Of a DNA stretch of 64,000 nucleotides, positions 52,721 through 61,980 are shown in pieces. Below the pieces are notes generated by a model, which was given only the letters and a program-made list of their open reading frames with translations, did no database searches and was not told the origin of the DNA. Location: positions 558,001 through 622,000 of the forward strand of contig NZ_SMSK01000001.1 of NCBI RefSeq assembly GCF_004354985.1. The letters run 5' to 3'. Position numbers and translations under genes: made by a program. The DNA is from Segetibacter sp. 3557_3 (lineage in GTDB: Bacteria > Bacteroidota > Bacteroidia > Chitinophagales > Chitinophagaceae). How positions within the stretch are numbered: position 1 is the first letter of the stretch; each line of letters begins with the position of its first letter.

Positions 52721-55009
52721 ATGAAAAAAATTTTAAATCTGTTTGCAGCCACTTTGGTTTGTGTACTGTTTAACCAAACCACTTCAATTGCATCATCGCA
52801 CCGGGAGGCACCGTTGATCGCATATGATCCGCTAGCAGACAATACAGATGTTTACGCTTTCAGAAGCCCGTGCGACACCAATAATGTGGTGATCATCGCC
52901 AATTACATACCGTTTGAAGCACCTCATGGAGGGCCGAATTACTACGACTTCTCTCCGAGTGTTCGTTACCAGATCCACATCAAAAACAACGCTTCAACAA
53001 CCGGCGACGATATCGTTTACCGTTTTACGTTCCGCCAGGTGAACCAGGATCCGAACACATGGTTTTACATCCGTGGTCGTAACCAGAACATGAAAACGGA
53101 ATACGAAGTAGATCGCAGCCTGAACGGTCGCCCATTTGAAAGAATAGTTATCAATGGTCGTGTTCCTGCAAACAATGTCGGACCAAGGTCACTTTACGAT
53201 CCGGCTGTAGGTTTTGGCTTTGCTCCCGGTTCTTATGAAACTTACCGCGAGAGCCTTGCTATCAGGGCGGTTACCAACGAAAACATCTTCTGCGGACCTT
53301 CTGACGATCCATTCTTTGTTGATCTTGGAGGCGCATTCGATCTGGGTAATTTCCGCAAGACAGGTCGTGATGGACTTGCTAAGATGAATACCCATTCGAT
53401 CGTAATGGAAATTCCGATCAAGCAACTTCAGAAAGACGGAAAAGAAACGCTTAATGCGACCAGCATACTCGACAGCGATTTCATTATCGGTGTTTATGCA
53501 ACCGCAAGCCGTCAGATGATAACCACTTTCGACTCAACAACCGGTAAAGAAACCCATTCAGGCAACTGGGTACAGGTTTCAAGACTTGGTATGCCGTTGA
53601 CCAACGAAGTGGTAAATCCGATTGGTGTTAAGGATCTTTGGAACGCTACAATGACAAATTCAGCAGGCGAGGCACAATTCGACCAGTACCTCAAAAACCC
53701 TGAGCTTGCCTTGTATATGGACGACTCTAAGTTCGGTACTGCAGTACCGGGTCTTGCTGACCTTCGCATACAGTCAAAGTCACTTGGTAGTTTCGACTTC
53801 CGCAATGGCATGCCTGGTCTTTATACATTGAAAGGTAGCGCAGCACTCACCGGAACAGCCCTTGCAGAAGAGGCCTTTGGTGCTTACCTGTTACCCGACA
53901 ATGCAAGCCCACGTGCGGTTGACCTGTTACCAATCTTCAAGACAGGTGTTCCAAACTTGAGGCCTTACCAGCTTGCAACAGGTAAACCTGCAAACAATCC
54001 GCTTGCTGCAGGTAAGCCATTCATCAACAACTTCCTGCCTACATTTGGCGACATGTTGCGCCTGAACATGGCTGTACCTGTTACGCCAAGAATGGTTAAT
54101 GGAGCACCTAACCCTGAATTCAGTTCATTGGGCTTGATACAGGCAGCAGTGCTTGGTTTAACCGATAACCGTTTCGCCGGTACTTCACTTCAGTTTATTC
54201 CTAATATGGATGGTTTTCCAAACGGAAGAAGACTTGAGGATGATGTGACTACCATTGAACTCCAGGCAGTAGGTGGAGTTGTACTTGCAGCCATTGGCTT
54301 GTGGTACGATGACTATCCCGGAACAGGAAGTCCTGTTACCCCACAACTGGGAAGAACACTCGCATTTAATGCAGGTGTTACCAAAAACGATACTACCATC
54401 AGGTCATGCTTCCCGTTTGTACAAACACCATGGGTTGGCTTTACAGGTCCGCAATACATGGGTCCGAAGAGCCAGCAGGGTCGTGTTGCTGAAAGCATGC
54501 TCACGTTCAACGCTGATAAATCAGGCGAGAAAGTATTGCTTCGCTGGTCGGCTATGAATGAGAACAATGGCGATCGTTACGAAGTTGAGCGCAAGACAGC
54601 TCAGGGATTTGTACGCATCGGCTCACAAAAGATGGTTGGCGGAAAATCAACCCATTCTTATGAGCTCTTCGATGCTACACCTTCCACTGAAGTATCAAAT
54701 ATCTACCGCGTTAAGCTTGTAGCAAAAGATGGTTCTTATAACTACTCTCCGTTGCGCATGATTAATTTCTCTGCGAAGAGCATGCTCACCATTGCCCCAA
54801 ATCCGGCTACAGACTACTTTAATGTTTATACCAAAGAACAAGGTATCAATATCAGTCTGCTGGATAATTCAGGCAAGCGTATGGCTTCAAAAGTAATCAC
54901 CAGCGGATCGGCTCAGTTCGACATCTCACGTTTTGCAAAAGGCATGTATATGATCGTTGCAGAAAGAAATGGTGTTCGCGTTGAAACCATCAAAGTGGTT
55001 AAACACTAA
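52721..55009 (+). CDS. DUF4331 secreted protein 2 with T9SS C-terminal domain
   Basis: 762 residues. A signal peptide (MKKILNLFAATLVCVLFNQT and on to A24) leads to SSHREAPLIAYDPLADNTDVYAF, then a DUF4331 domain (to about 560), a beta-sandwich module (RVAESMLTFNADKSGEKVLLR to NYSPLRMI) and a T9SS sorting domain (about 690-762: TIAPNPATDYFNVYTKE ... GMYMIVAERNGVRVETIKVV). It is thus likely sent through the type IX system and surface-attached or released. Cleaved after SIA the mature chain begins Ser-Ser-His, as in protein 1. Strong terminator follows. Confidence 0.9.
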   Translation: MKKILNLFAATLVCVLFNQTTSIASSHREAPLIAYDPLADNTDVYAFRSPCDTNNVVIIANYIPFEAPHGGPNYYDFSPSVRYQIHIKNNASTTGDDIVYRFTFRQVNQDPNTWFYIRGRNQNMKTEYEVDRSLNGRPFERIVINGRVPANNVGPRSLYDPAVGFGFAPGSYETYRESLAIRAVTNENIFCGPSDDPFFVDLGGAFDLGNFRKTGRDGLAKMNTHSIVMEIPIKQLQKDGKETLNATSILDSDFIIGVYATASRQMITTFDSTTGKETHSGNWVQVSRLGMPLTNEVVNPIGVKDLWNATMTNSAGEAQFDQYLKNPELALYMDDSKFGTAVPGLADLRIQSKSLGSFDFRNGMPGLYTLKGSAALTGTALAEEAFGAYLLPDNASPRAVDLLPIFKTGVPNLRPYQLATGKPANNPLAAGKPFINNFLPTFGDMLRLNMAVPVTPRMVNGAPNPEFSSLGLIQAAVLGLTDNRFAGTSLQFIPNMDGFPNGRRLEDDVTTIELQAVGGVVLAAIGLWYDDYPGTGSPVTPQLGRTLAFNAGVTKNDTTIRSCFPFVQTPWVGFTGPQYMGPKSQQGRVAESMLTFNADKSGEKVLLRWSAMNENNGDRYEVERKTAQGFVRIGSQKMVGGKSTHSYELFDATPSTEVSNIYRVKLVAKDGSYNYSPLRMINFSAKSMLTIAPNPATDYFNVYTKEQGINISLLDNSGKRMASKVITSGSAQFDISRFAKGMYMIVAERNGVRVETIKVVKH

Positions 55010-55028
55010 TTATTACTAACCCAACAAC

Positions 55029-55063
55029 AAATACCCGGTTGTCTTTGCAACCGGGTATTTTTA
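55029..55063 (+). terminator. Rho-independent terminator of the DUF4331 pair
   Basis: AAATACCCGGTTG and CAACCGGGTATTT form a perfect 13-bp stem with a 6-base loop, followed by more T residues, 19 bp after the stop. Confidence 0.9.
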
Positions 55064-55242
55064 AAAATCATCTTCAATCGACAACAAGACTTTTCCCGTA
55101 TATTATGGTACCGGCATAATATCAATGTGGAGGCTTCTGTTGCGTCGCATTCCGTTCATCGGTTGAACCACAGATTGAGCGGAAAAAACCAGGCTTCCGG
55201 TAATGGATTACTGAAAAGAACTTCCCCCAACAACCCCAACAA

Positions 55243-56589
55243 ATGAAAAAGAATAACATTTACATTATTTCACTGGTTGTTTTTGCGCTTGCCGTTACAG
55301 GCATTGTATACAACTACAACCGAAAAGAACAGCTAAAAGAAAATCAAACCTACCCATTGCTCTCCCGTAAGGCAACAGCAGCCGATGACGAGGAATGGAA
55401 GAAAACACAGCAAAGCGCAAAAGATTTAATGGCAGCGGTAAAAGCCGATGCTACTGATATCAAATCAGCCCTGAAACTTGCTGCCCTCTATATACAGGAA
55501 GCGCGGGAAACCGGCAATCACCAATACTACGATCCTGCTGCAATGCAGCAGGTAAATAAGGTACTTTCAATTGATGCAACAAACTTTAATGCACTTGTTT
55601 TTAAATCACTTGTTTACTTATCGCAGCACCACTTTGCCGAAGGCCTTGCAACAGCCCGGCAGGCACAACAGATTAATCCGAGCAATGCTTACGTTTATGG
55701 TTTAATGGTAGACGGCCATGTTGAAATGGGTAGCTACGACTCTGCTGTAATGTATGCCGACAAGATGGTTTCCATTCGGCCCGATCTCACCTCTTATTCA
55801 AGAATATCATACCTCCGTGAAATCTTTGGTGACTATCCCGGCGCAATTGCTGCAATGAAAATGGCTGTTGAAGCCGGTGGAAAAGGCGATGAGCATACCG
55901 AATGGACAAGGGTTCAATTGGGAAGTTTATACGAGAAAACAGCCGATTACAAATCAGCACAAGATATCTACCAGGTTGCGCTTACTGTTCGACCGGAGTA
56001 TGCTTATGCACTTGCAGGTATGGCCAGGCTGGCCCTGGCATCGGGAGACTACCGCAAAGCGATCAGCTATTATGAAAAAGCAGACTCCATGATTACAGAC
56101 AATAGCATTAAGGAAGAACTTGTAGACGCTTACAAAGCCGCAGGTGAAACCAAAAAGGCAGAGGCAGTTTGCAATCAGGTGATTGAGGCCTTATTGAAAG
56201 ATTCTAAACCGGAGACCGATGATGAATCAGTTGGCCACTACTCGGATCGTGAGCTTGCTTATGCTTACCTGAAAGTGAACCAGCCTAAGAAGGCACTTGA
56301 GCATGCAATGCTCGAATACAATCGCCGGCCCGACAATATTGATGTTAATGAAACAGTTGCTTGGGTACTATACAACATGGGTGAATATGCAAAAGCAGCG
56401 CCCTATATTGATGCTGCTTTAAAGACCAACTCAAAAAATCCCCTACTGTTAAGCAGAGCCGGGCTTATCTATTATAAATCGGGTAACATCCATAAAGCAA
56501 GACCGATTCTTCAACAGGCCTCAGCTTCGAACGCCTATGTTGAACAACACCTGAAAACAGAAACTTCCACGGCCATGCAACGCATGTAG
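55243..56589 (+). CDS. Tetratricopeptide repeat protein, membrane-anchored
   Basis: 448 residues. One N-terminal helix (about 6-24: IYIISLVVFALAVTGIVYNY) serves as signal anchor; the rest is periplasmic and built of TPR units (e.g. YAYALAGMARLALASGDYRKAISYYEKAD and AYAYLKVNQPKKALEHAMLEYNRRPD, NMGEYAKAAPYIDAALKTNSKNPLLLSRAGLIYYKSG). TPR proteins form scaffolds. The HupE-like gene follows after 24 bp, so the two are likely one operon within the DUF4331 locus. Its partner is unknown. Confidence 0.85.
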   Translation: MKKNNIYIISLVVFALAVTGIVYNYNRKEQLKENQTYPLLSRKATAADDEEWKKTQQSAKDLMAAVKADATDIKSALKLAALYIQEARETGNHQYYDPAAMQQVNKVLSIDATNFNALVFKSLVYLSQHHFAEGLATARQAQQINPSNAYVYGLMVDGHVEMGSYDSAVMYADKMVSIRPDLTSYSRISYLREIFGDYPGAIAAMKMAVEAGGKGDEHTEWTRVQLGSLYEKTADYKSAQDIYQVALTVRPEYAYALAGMARLALASGDYRKAISYYEKADSMITDNSIKEELVDAYKAAGETKKAEAVCNQVIEALLKDSKPETDDESVGHYSDRELAYAYLKVNQPKKALEHAMLEYNRRPDNIDVNETVAWVLYNMGEYAKAAPYIDAALKTNSKNPLLLSRAGLIYYKSGNIHKARPILQQASASNAYVEQHLKTETSTAMQRM

Positions 56590-56613
56590 TGCACACACGA
56601 AATCGCTACAGCT

Positions 56614-57285
56614 ATGCGTTCAAAACTGAATTACAAACTTTGCTTGCTGGTGCTTGTTTTAGTACTGGCATGTTCTAACCTTTATGCCCACACCATCAAC
56701 TATGTGCTTGAGAAGGCGCCGACAAACGACGTCATTTGGTTCTACCTGAAATTGGGTTTTAATCACATTATTCCCGAGGGTTTTGATCACATCCTTTTTG
56801 TAATTGGGCTGTGTTTATTGGGCAACAAGCTAAAGGTAATCTTATGGCAGGCAACAGCATTTACCGTTGCGCATTCGCTTACGCTTGCCTTAAGCATGAA
56901 GAGCGTAATTGTTGCACCTGGCGAAATCGTTGAACCGATCATCGCACTATCAATACTATTTGTTGCTGTTGAAAACATTTTGATTTCCGGGTTAAAGCCC
57001 TGGCGCATCATCCTTGTTTTTCTCTTTGGATTAATTCATGGGCTTGGTTTTGCCAGTTCGCTTAACGAGATCGGCTTACCCAGAAACAAATTTCTGACAT
57101 CCATTTTATCGTTTAACGTAGGTGTTGAGTTGGGACAGGTTGCGGTTATTTTAGCCGTTTACCTCCTGTTGGTTATTCCGTTTGGTAAAAAGGAGGCTTA
57201 TCGCAAATGGGTTGTTTACCCACTTTCGGCACTGATCGCTGTAATTGCCTGTTATTGGACAATTGAACGTGTTTTCTTTACCTGA
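56614..57285 (+). CDS. HupE/UreJ-family permease
   Basis: 223-residue membrane protein with an N-terminal signal sequence (to about A25; the mature chain may begin His) and six or so helices. The family's metal-site motifs are all here: HIIPEGFDHILFVIG (H51, D58, H59), AFTVAHSLTLAL (H87) and FGLIHGLGFASSL. HupE and UreJ proteins import nickel; relatives act on cobalt or copper. It is the second gene after the TPR gene (24 bp). It supports a metal role for the locus, but which metal is unknown. Confidence 0.87.
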   Translation: MRSKLNYKLCLLVLVLVLACSNLYAHTINYVLEKAPTNDVIWFYLKLGFNHIIPEGFDHILFVIGLCLLGNKLKVILWQATAFTVAHSLTLALSMKSVIVAPGEIVEPIIALSILFVAVENILISGLKPWRIILVFLFGLIHGLGFASSLNEIGLPRNKFLTSILSFNVGVELGQVAVILAVYLLLVIPFGKKEAYRKWVVYPLSALIAVIACYWTIERVFFT

Positions 57286-57502
57286 CCTCAGCTATAGGTT
57301 GCATGTAGTCTGGTCAAACCAGGCATCTCGTCGTGCCATAACGCAACAGGGTTCACAGTGCATTTTCAGGGGAATAGCAGAGCCGACGAGCAATCATATC
57401 CAAGGAATGCTGCAATTGGGCTTACTGACTCGCCCAACCAAACAAATGAGTTATCAACGGCTATTTAATCGAAATATATAAACTCAGATCGTTACCACCT
57501 GC

Positions 57503-57871
57503 ATGAAGAAGCTGCTGACATATATAGTGCTTTACGCATACCTGGTTATGTTGGTTAAACCCGTTCTTCCTATTTTTTCCGATCTCATTGCCCACACTTT
57601 CTACAGGCTTGAACATATCTCGGTTGTACACCAACACAATGGCGTTTACCATGTTGATAAAGAACTTGAAGATGCATCAGAAGACCTTCCAACCGCCCCT
57701 GCTTCAAGGCTGAATTTTGGAAAAGACATTACACCTCATCTCGTATCGACAGTAGCATATGAAGCACAAACCCCGCTTGTTAATTTAGTTCATCTGCAAT
57801 CGTATATGGGCGAACTTTCTGATGCATTTACCCATGATTATTTTCCTCCTCCCAGGTTTGTTGTAAATTAA
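57503..57871 (+). CDS. His-rich membrane-anchored small protein
   Basis: 122 residues. N-terminal helix (4-26: LLTYIVLYAYLVMLVKPVLPIF) and a His-rich stretch just after it (HTFYRLEHISVVHQHNGVYHV; H31, H38, H43, H45, H50), then a polar tail ending in DYFPPPRFVVN. Such short His-rich proteins near TonB receptors and metal pumps of Bacteroidota probably bind metal, though their role is not known. It lies 217 bp after the HupE gene and 187 bp before the TonB receptor. Confidence 0.72.
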   Translation: MKKLLTYIVLYAYLVMLVKPVLPIFSDLIAHTFYRLEHISVVHQHNGVYHVDKELEDASEDLPTAPASRLNFGKDITPHLVSTVAYEAQTPLVNLVHLQSYMGELSDAFTHDYFPPPRFVVN

Positions 57872-58058
57872 CAAACACGTTCACTTTAGACTTTAATCGT
57901 AAGTATGTCAGGCCATAGCTATTGTTAATAGGATAGCTGGCCATGGGTATCGCACCATCCATCATTTGGTTGTATAATGTACCCCATCTACACGCGATTG
58001 CTGCTATTGAGCTGCTGTTTGATTACCGATTCTTCCCATTTCTCACAACAAACAGCTT

Positions 58059-60338
58059 ATGAATCCTAATCTACCATCAACAAACGTCAACTATTACCGT
58101 TCCGCCTTAAAGCGTTTTCTCGCTTTTTTCATCTCCTTCCTGGCCTGCCTTGCATTAAATGCACAAACCATTCAGAAAGGCATTGTTATCGATGCCAAAA
58201 GCAGGCAACCTCTGCAAGGAGCAACCGTGTCTGTTGTTGGTCAGCCGGAATTATCCTCCGTCAGCGATGCTGCAGGTGCTTTTCAAATAAGGACCAATGA
58301 AAGCCTCTCGACAATCAACGTTTCTTACATCGGTTATAAAACGATGGCCTATGAAGTGCAGCCGGGAAAACCGCTGGTTGCAGCACTGCAAGGGGATATG
58401 GTTAATCTAAGAGACGTCGTGCTTTCACAGGGCATCGGGCAGCAAAAGTTTAATTCACTTGCAAAAGTGGACCTTGACCTGAGGCCGGTAAAAACAACAC
58501 AGGAGCTCATGCGGATTGTTCCGGGGTTGTTTGTGGCTCAACATGCAGGTGGCGGCAAAGCAGAACAAATTTTTCTTCGCGGCTTTGATTGCGATCATGG
58601 TACCGACATTGCCGTATCGGTGGATGGGATGCCGGTGAATATGGTGAGCCATGCGCACGGCCAGGGATATGCCGATGCCCATTTTGTTATACCTGAGACA
58701 ATCAAAAACATCGACTATGGAACTGGGCCCTATTATGCGCAGCAGGGAAACCTGAATACTGCTGGTTACGTTGGTTTTTCAACATACGACAATATCAGCA
58801 ACAACCTGATCCAGGTGGAAGCAGGCAGGTTCAACACCATTAGGCTACTCACTCTGGCCGACCTGTTGAAGAAAAATAAAGACAGGCAAAGCGCCTACAT
58901 TGCAGCAGAGGCAAATTATAGTGACGGCCCAACGATTAATCCTCAAAATTTTAACCGGGTAAACATTTTTGCAAAATACAACCAGGCTATTTCCAACAAT
59001 ACCCGGCTCAGCCTTTCTGTTTCCGGGTTTAAAAGCAAATGGGACGCCTCCGGCCAAATACCTGAAAGAGCTGTAAACAACGGTACAATCGACCGCTTTG
59101 GTTCTATTGATCCTTCTGAAGGCGGCAACACAGAGCGATACAATGCTAATCTTTTGATCACCGCTAACCTTAGCAATGGATACACGTTAACCAACCAGCT
59201 TTATTATACCCGGAACATATTTAACCTTTATTCAAACTTTACTTTTTTCCTTAACGACCCTGTAAACGGGGATGAAATCAACCAGGGTGAAAAAAGGCAT
59301 CTGGTAGGCTATACCTCAAAGCTGGCCAGGCAGCGGTTCTACACAAACACAATGGTCAGCACGCAATATGGAATTGGTTTCAGGTACGATGCTACTAAAA
59401 ATTCATTTCTTTCGAATGTTGTTAAACGCAGGTTTCTGAATTACATCAAGTCAGGCGATATTAACGAGGGGAATTTTTACGCTTATGTTCAAAAACAATT
59501 GTCGTTAGGCAAATTCCTGTTAGATGGCGGATTACGGATCGACCACCTAAATTTTAACTACCACGACAGGCTGTCTTCCATTCAATCGCCGGGCAGGTCC
59601 AGAACTATAGTTAGCCCGAAACTGAATATTCAGTACACCGTTGATCCAACCTTTCAGCTATACGTAAAAACCGGTAAGGGTTTCCACTCAAACGACAGCA
59701 GGGTAGTGGTAGCAAACAGGGGTAAGGAAATTTTGCCGGCAGCTTATGGTGCCGATCTCGGGATTAACTTAAAACCTATCAAACAGGTCTTCATAAATAT
59801 AGCTGCCTACTACCTGTACCTCGAGCAGGAATTTATATATGTTGGCGACGAAGGAATTGTTGAGCCTGGTGGCAAAACCCGCAGGTATGGCCTCGACGTG
59901 ATCGCGAGATGGCAGTTTACCAATGCATTATTTGCAAATGCGAATTTAAACCTGAGTAAAGGGCGAAGTATAGGAGAACCAAAAGGCGCAGATTACATTC
60001 CACTTGCCCCTGACCTGACCTCAACAGGCGGAATTTATTATAAGAAGAAAACAGGTCTAAACGGTGGACTAAGCTACCGATTTATTAAAGACCGGCCCGC
60101 AAACGAAGACAATTCAATTATAGCAAAAGGCTATTTTATTCTTGACGGCGCTATCAATTATACAAGACCGAAATACGAAGTAGGACTTGCATTCGAAAAC
60201 CTCCTCAACGAGAAATGGAACGAGGCGCAATTTGCTACACAATCAAGATTGCTAAACGAGCCTGCATCGGTTGACGAACTTAACTTTACACCCGGAACAC
60301 CGTTGTTTTTCCGGGCCAAACTGGCCATTTTCTTTTAA
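58059..60338 (+). CDS. TonB-dependent receptor (carboxypeptidase-regulatory-like N-domain)
   Basis: 759-residue outer-membrane receptor with a long signal peptide (cleavage expected near A35/Q36). A CarboxypepD_reg-like domain (about 38-115; GIVIDAKSRQPLQGATVSVV) is followed by the plug (RIVPGLFVAQHAGGG, IFLRGFDCDHGTDIAVSVDG) and a beta-barrel ending LFFRAKLAIFF. The plug is His/Asp-rich (DCDHGTD 177-183, HAHGQG from 198, DAHF 207), recalling metal-import receptors. No SusD partner follows, so it is not a carbohydrate SusC pair. It closes the DUF4331 locus. Confidence 0.88.
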   Translation: MNPNLPSTNVNYYRSALKRFLAFFISFLACLALNAQTIQKGIVIDAKSRQPLQGATVSVVGQPELSSVSDAAGAFQIRTNESLSTINVSYIGYKTMAYEVQPGKPLVAALQGDMVNLRDVVLSQGIGQQKFNSLAKVDLDLRPVKTTQELMRIVPGLFVAQHAGGGKAEQIFLRGFDCDHGTDIAVSVDGMPVNMVSHAHGQGYADAHFVIPETIKNIDYGTGPYYAQQGNLNTAGYVGFSTYDNISNNLIQVEAGRFNTIRLLTLADLLKKNKDRQSAYIAAEANYSDGPTINPQNFNRVNIFAKYNQAISNNTRLSLSVSGFKSKWDASGQIPERAVNNGTIDRFGSIDPSEGGNTERYNANLLITANLSNGYTLTNQLYYTRNIFNLYSNFTFFLNDPVNGDEINQGEKRHLVGYTSKLARQRFYTNTMVSTQYGIGFRYDATKNSFLSNVVKRRFLNYIKSGDINEGNFYAYVQKQLSLGKFLLDGGLRIDHLNFNYHDRLSSIQSPGRSRTIVSPKLNIQYTVDPTFQLYVKTGKGFHSNDSRVVVANRGKEILPAAYGADLGINLKPIKQVFINIAAYYLYLEQEFIYVGDEGIVEPGGKTRRYGLDVIARWQFTNALFANANLNLSKGRSIGEPKGADYIPLAPDLTSTGGIYYKKKTGLNGGLSYRFIKDRPANEDNSIIAKGYFILDGAINYTRPKYEVGLAFENLLNEKWNEAQFATQSRLLNEPASVDELNFTPGTPLFFRAKLAIFF

Positions 60339-60410
60339 TTGATCAGCAACAAAAATTGACGTTGTTTATCGAAATGCATACAGGAACTCCGGTGAATAGA
60401 ATTACCTAAA

Positions 60411-60461
60411 GTACAAGGGAGTGACACCCGTCCGACTGGCGCAGCCGGGCGGGCAACGATG
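60411..60461 (+). repeat. Dispersed intergenic repeat, copy F (one inner unit)
   Basis: GTACAAGGGAGTGACAC, then one CGTCCGACTGGCGCAGCC unit, then GGGCGGGCAACGATG. This is copy B minus one inner unit. Confidence 0.75.
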
Positions 60462-60538
60462 CTTAATCGGGATCCCTCCGTTCGTCACTGAAAAAATGCA
60501 TAAGCAATGAAGTTTGACCTGGTGGTTGCACACACCTT

Positions 60539-61792
60539 TTAGCGGTACACGTATTGGACGGTATCAACGGTTTGCTGTAGCAGTAAAACCTGTCTACCTT
60601 CCAGTACCCCGTTTACGCCCCCGTTGGCATAATGCCGTACTGTATACAACGAGAGACCCTTTTCTATTTGAACGTCAAATACACCTGAGGCTGACACCGC
60701 AACCTGGTCGAGTTTACCAGGCTTATCATCCATGCAAACCTGAACACCAATCGCGCCTGTTTGGATCAGGTTTGGCTTAAGGCCCAGTTCAGCAAAAAGG
60801 TTATACAGGAAGATCATAGGCGCCTCGCCAACGAAAGAATAGTCGAGGCTCGTGAGGTGCAACAAAACCTGGTTTTCTTTTATCACTTTAACGGGCGGAA
60901 GGCCTTTCACATTTTTTTTGCTGATAACTGTTCCGGGTAGGGCAGGGTTTATAAAGCTTTTTACAAGAAGTGGGATGCCCTTATTTTGAAGTGGCTTGAT
61001 GGTTTTTGGATGTATTACCTGTGCACCGTAGTACGACATTTCGATCACCTCTGCATAACTTAGCTCAGGCAGCAATACGGCATCGGTAAACTTGTTTGGA
61101 TCGGCGTTCATTACCCCTTCCACGTCTTTCCAGATGGTAAGATTATCTGCACCAAGCAGGTTAGCGAATATCGCTGCGGAATAGTCGCTGCCTTCGCGGC
61201 CGAGGGTAGTGCTTTCATTTTCGTCGGTGGATCCGATAAAGCCCTGGGTAACGTAAAAAGTTGGAGACGCGTTAATCAATAACGGAGTCAGCCGGTCACG
61301 GGTAAATTCGAAATCAACCTGCGCATCCCTGAAATGATCATCGGTGCGAATGATGTCACGCACATCGAGCCACTGAGCGTTTAAGCCTGTCTCCTGTAGA
61401 TAGGCGTTTACAATAACACTGGACAGGAGTTCACCAATACAAACCACCTGGTCGTAGTAATAATCGTATTCTTTTACGGGCTTATCATGCAACAGCCATT
61501 CCACTTCCGTAAACAAAGACTCAAGTTCATCAAGTGTTTTATTGTAGGTTTTAACCAACAGGTATTTTGCAGTGGTAATGTGACTTTCCTTGATAAGGTT
61601 AAAAAGGTTAAGTGCATCCTGCTGGTTGCCGTTATAAAAAGCGTCGGCAACTTTCTCGAGCGCATTGGTAGTTTTTCCCATTGCAGAAATAACCACTACC
61701 ATGGTTTGCTGCTCCTGTCGCAAAATTGAACCCACTTGCTTAATCCGATCAACGCTTCCCAGGCTTGCACCACCAAACTTATAAACCTTCAT
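60539..61792 (-). CDS. Aspartate kinase
   Basis: 417-residue monofunctional aspartokinase that phosphorylates aspartate, the first step to lysine, threonine and methionine. Seen are VYKFGGASLGSVDRIKQVG (3-21), VVISAMGKTTNALEKVA, FIGSTDENESTTLGREGSDYSAAIFA and KDVEGVMNADPN. The C-terminal part is an ACT-like region (about 290-417) that looks shortened compared with two-ACT enzymes. It has its own -7 box and is upstream of no gene on the same strand within the window. Confidence 0.92.
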   Translation of the reverse strand: MKVYKFGGASLGSVDRIKQVGSILRQEQQTMVVVISAMGKTTNALEKVADAFYNGNQQDALNLFNLIKESHITTAKYLLVKTYNKTLDELESLFTEVEWLLHDKPVKEYDYYYDQVVCIGELLSSVIVNAYLQETGLNAQWLDVRDIIRTDDHFRDAQVDFEFTRDRLTPLLINASPTFYVTQGFIGSTDENESTTLGREGSDYSAAIFANLLGADNLTIWKDVEGVMNADPNKFTDAVLLPELSYAEVIEMSYYGAQVIHPKTIKPLQNKGIPLLVKSFINPALPGTVISKKNVKGLPPVKVIKENQVLLHLTSLDYSFVGEAPMIFLYNLFAELGLKPNLIQTGAIGVQVCMDDKPGKLDQVAVSASGVFDVQIEKGLSLYTVRHYANGGVNGVLEGRQVLLLQQTVDTVQYVYR

Positions 61793-61812
61793 GTAACATT
61801 TTTAGAACCCGG

Positions 61813-61820
61813 CAAAGATA
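61813..61820 (-). promoter_or_regulatory. Promoter -7 box of the aspartate kinase gene
   Basis: TATCTTTG on the minus strand, perfect TAnnTTTG, 20 bp before the ATG. Confidence 0.6.
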
Positions 61821-61980
61821 AGGCAGGCATGCCCTGAGTTCCTGAACATTTCAGCGACGTTTCAGAGGATGTTCGGGGTTAAAGCTACCAATGAACCGTG
61901 GTTTTGTACGCCAGGTTTTCTTTCAAGCTTAATTAAGAATCTTGAATGAGGAGAATGAAGGTATATGGAAGTGCAGTAGC

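Noticed and set aside
55139-55168. Possible further copy of the dispersed repeat (GTTGCGTCGCATTCCG...)
   Set aside because: Only loosely similar to copies A and C and lacking both fixed ends, so not counted.
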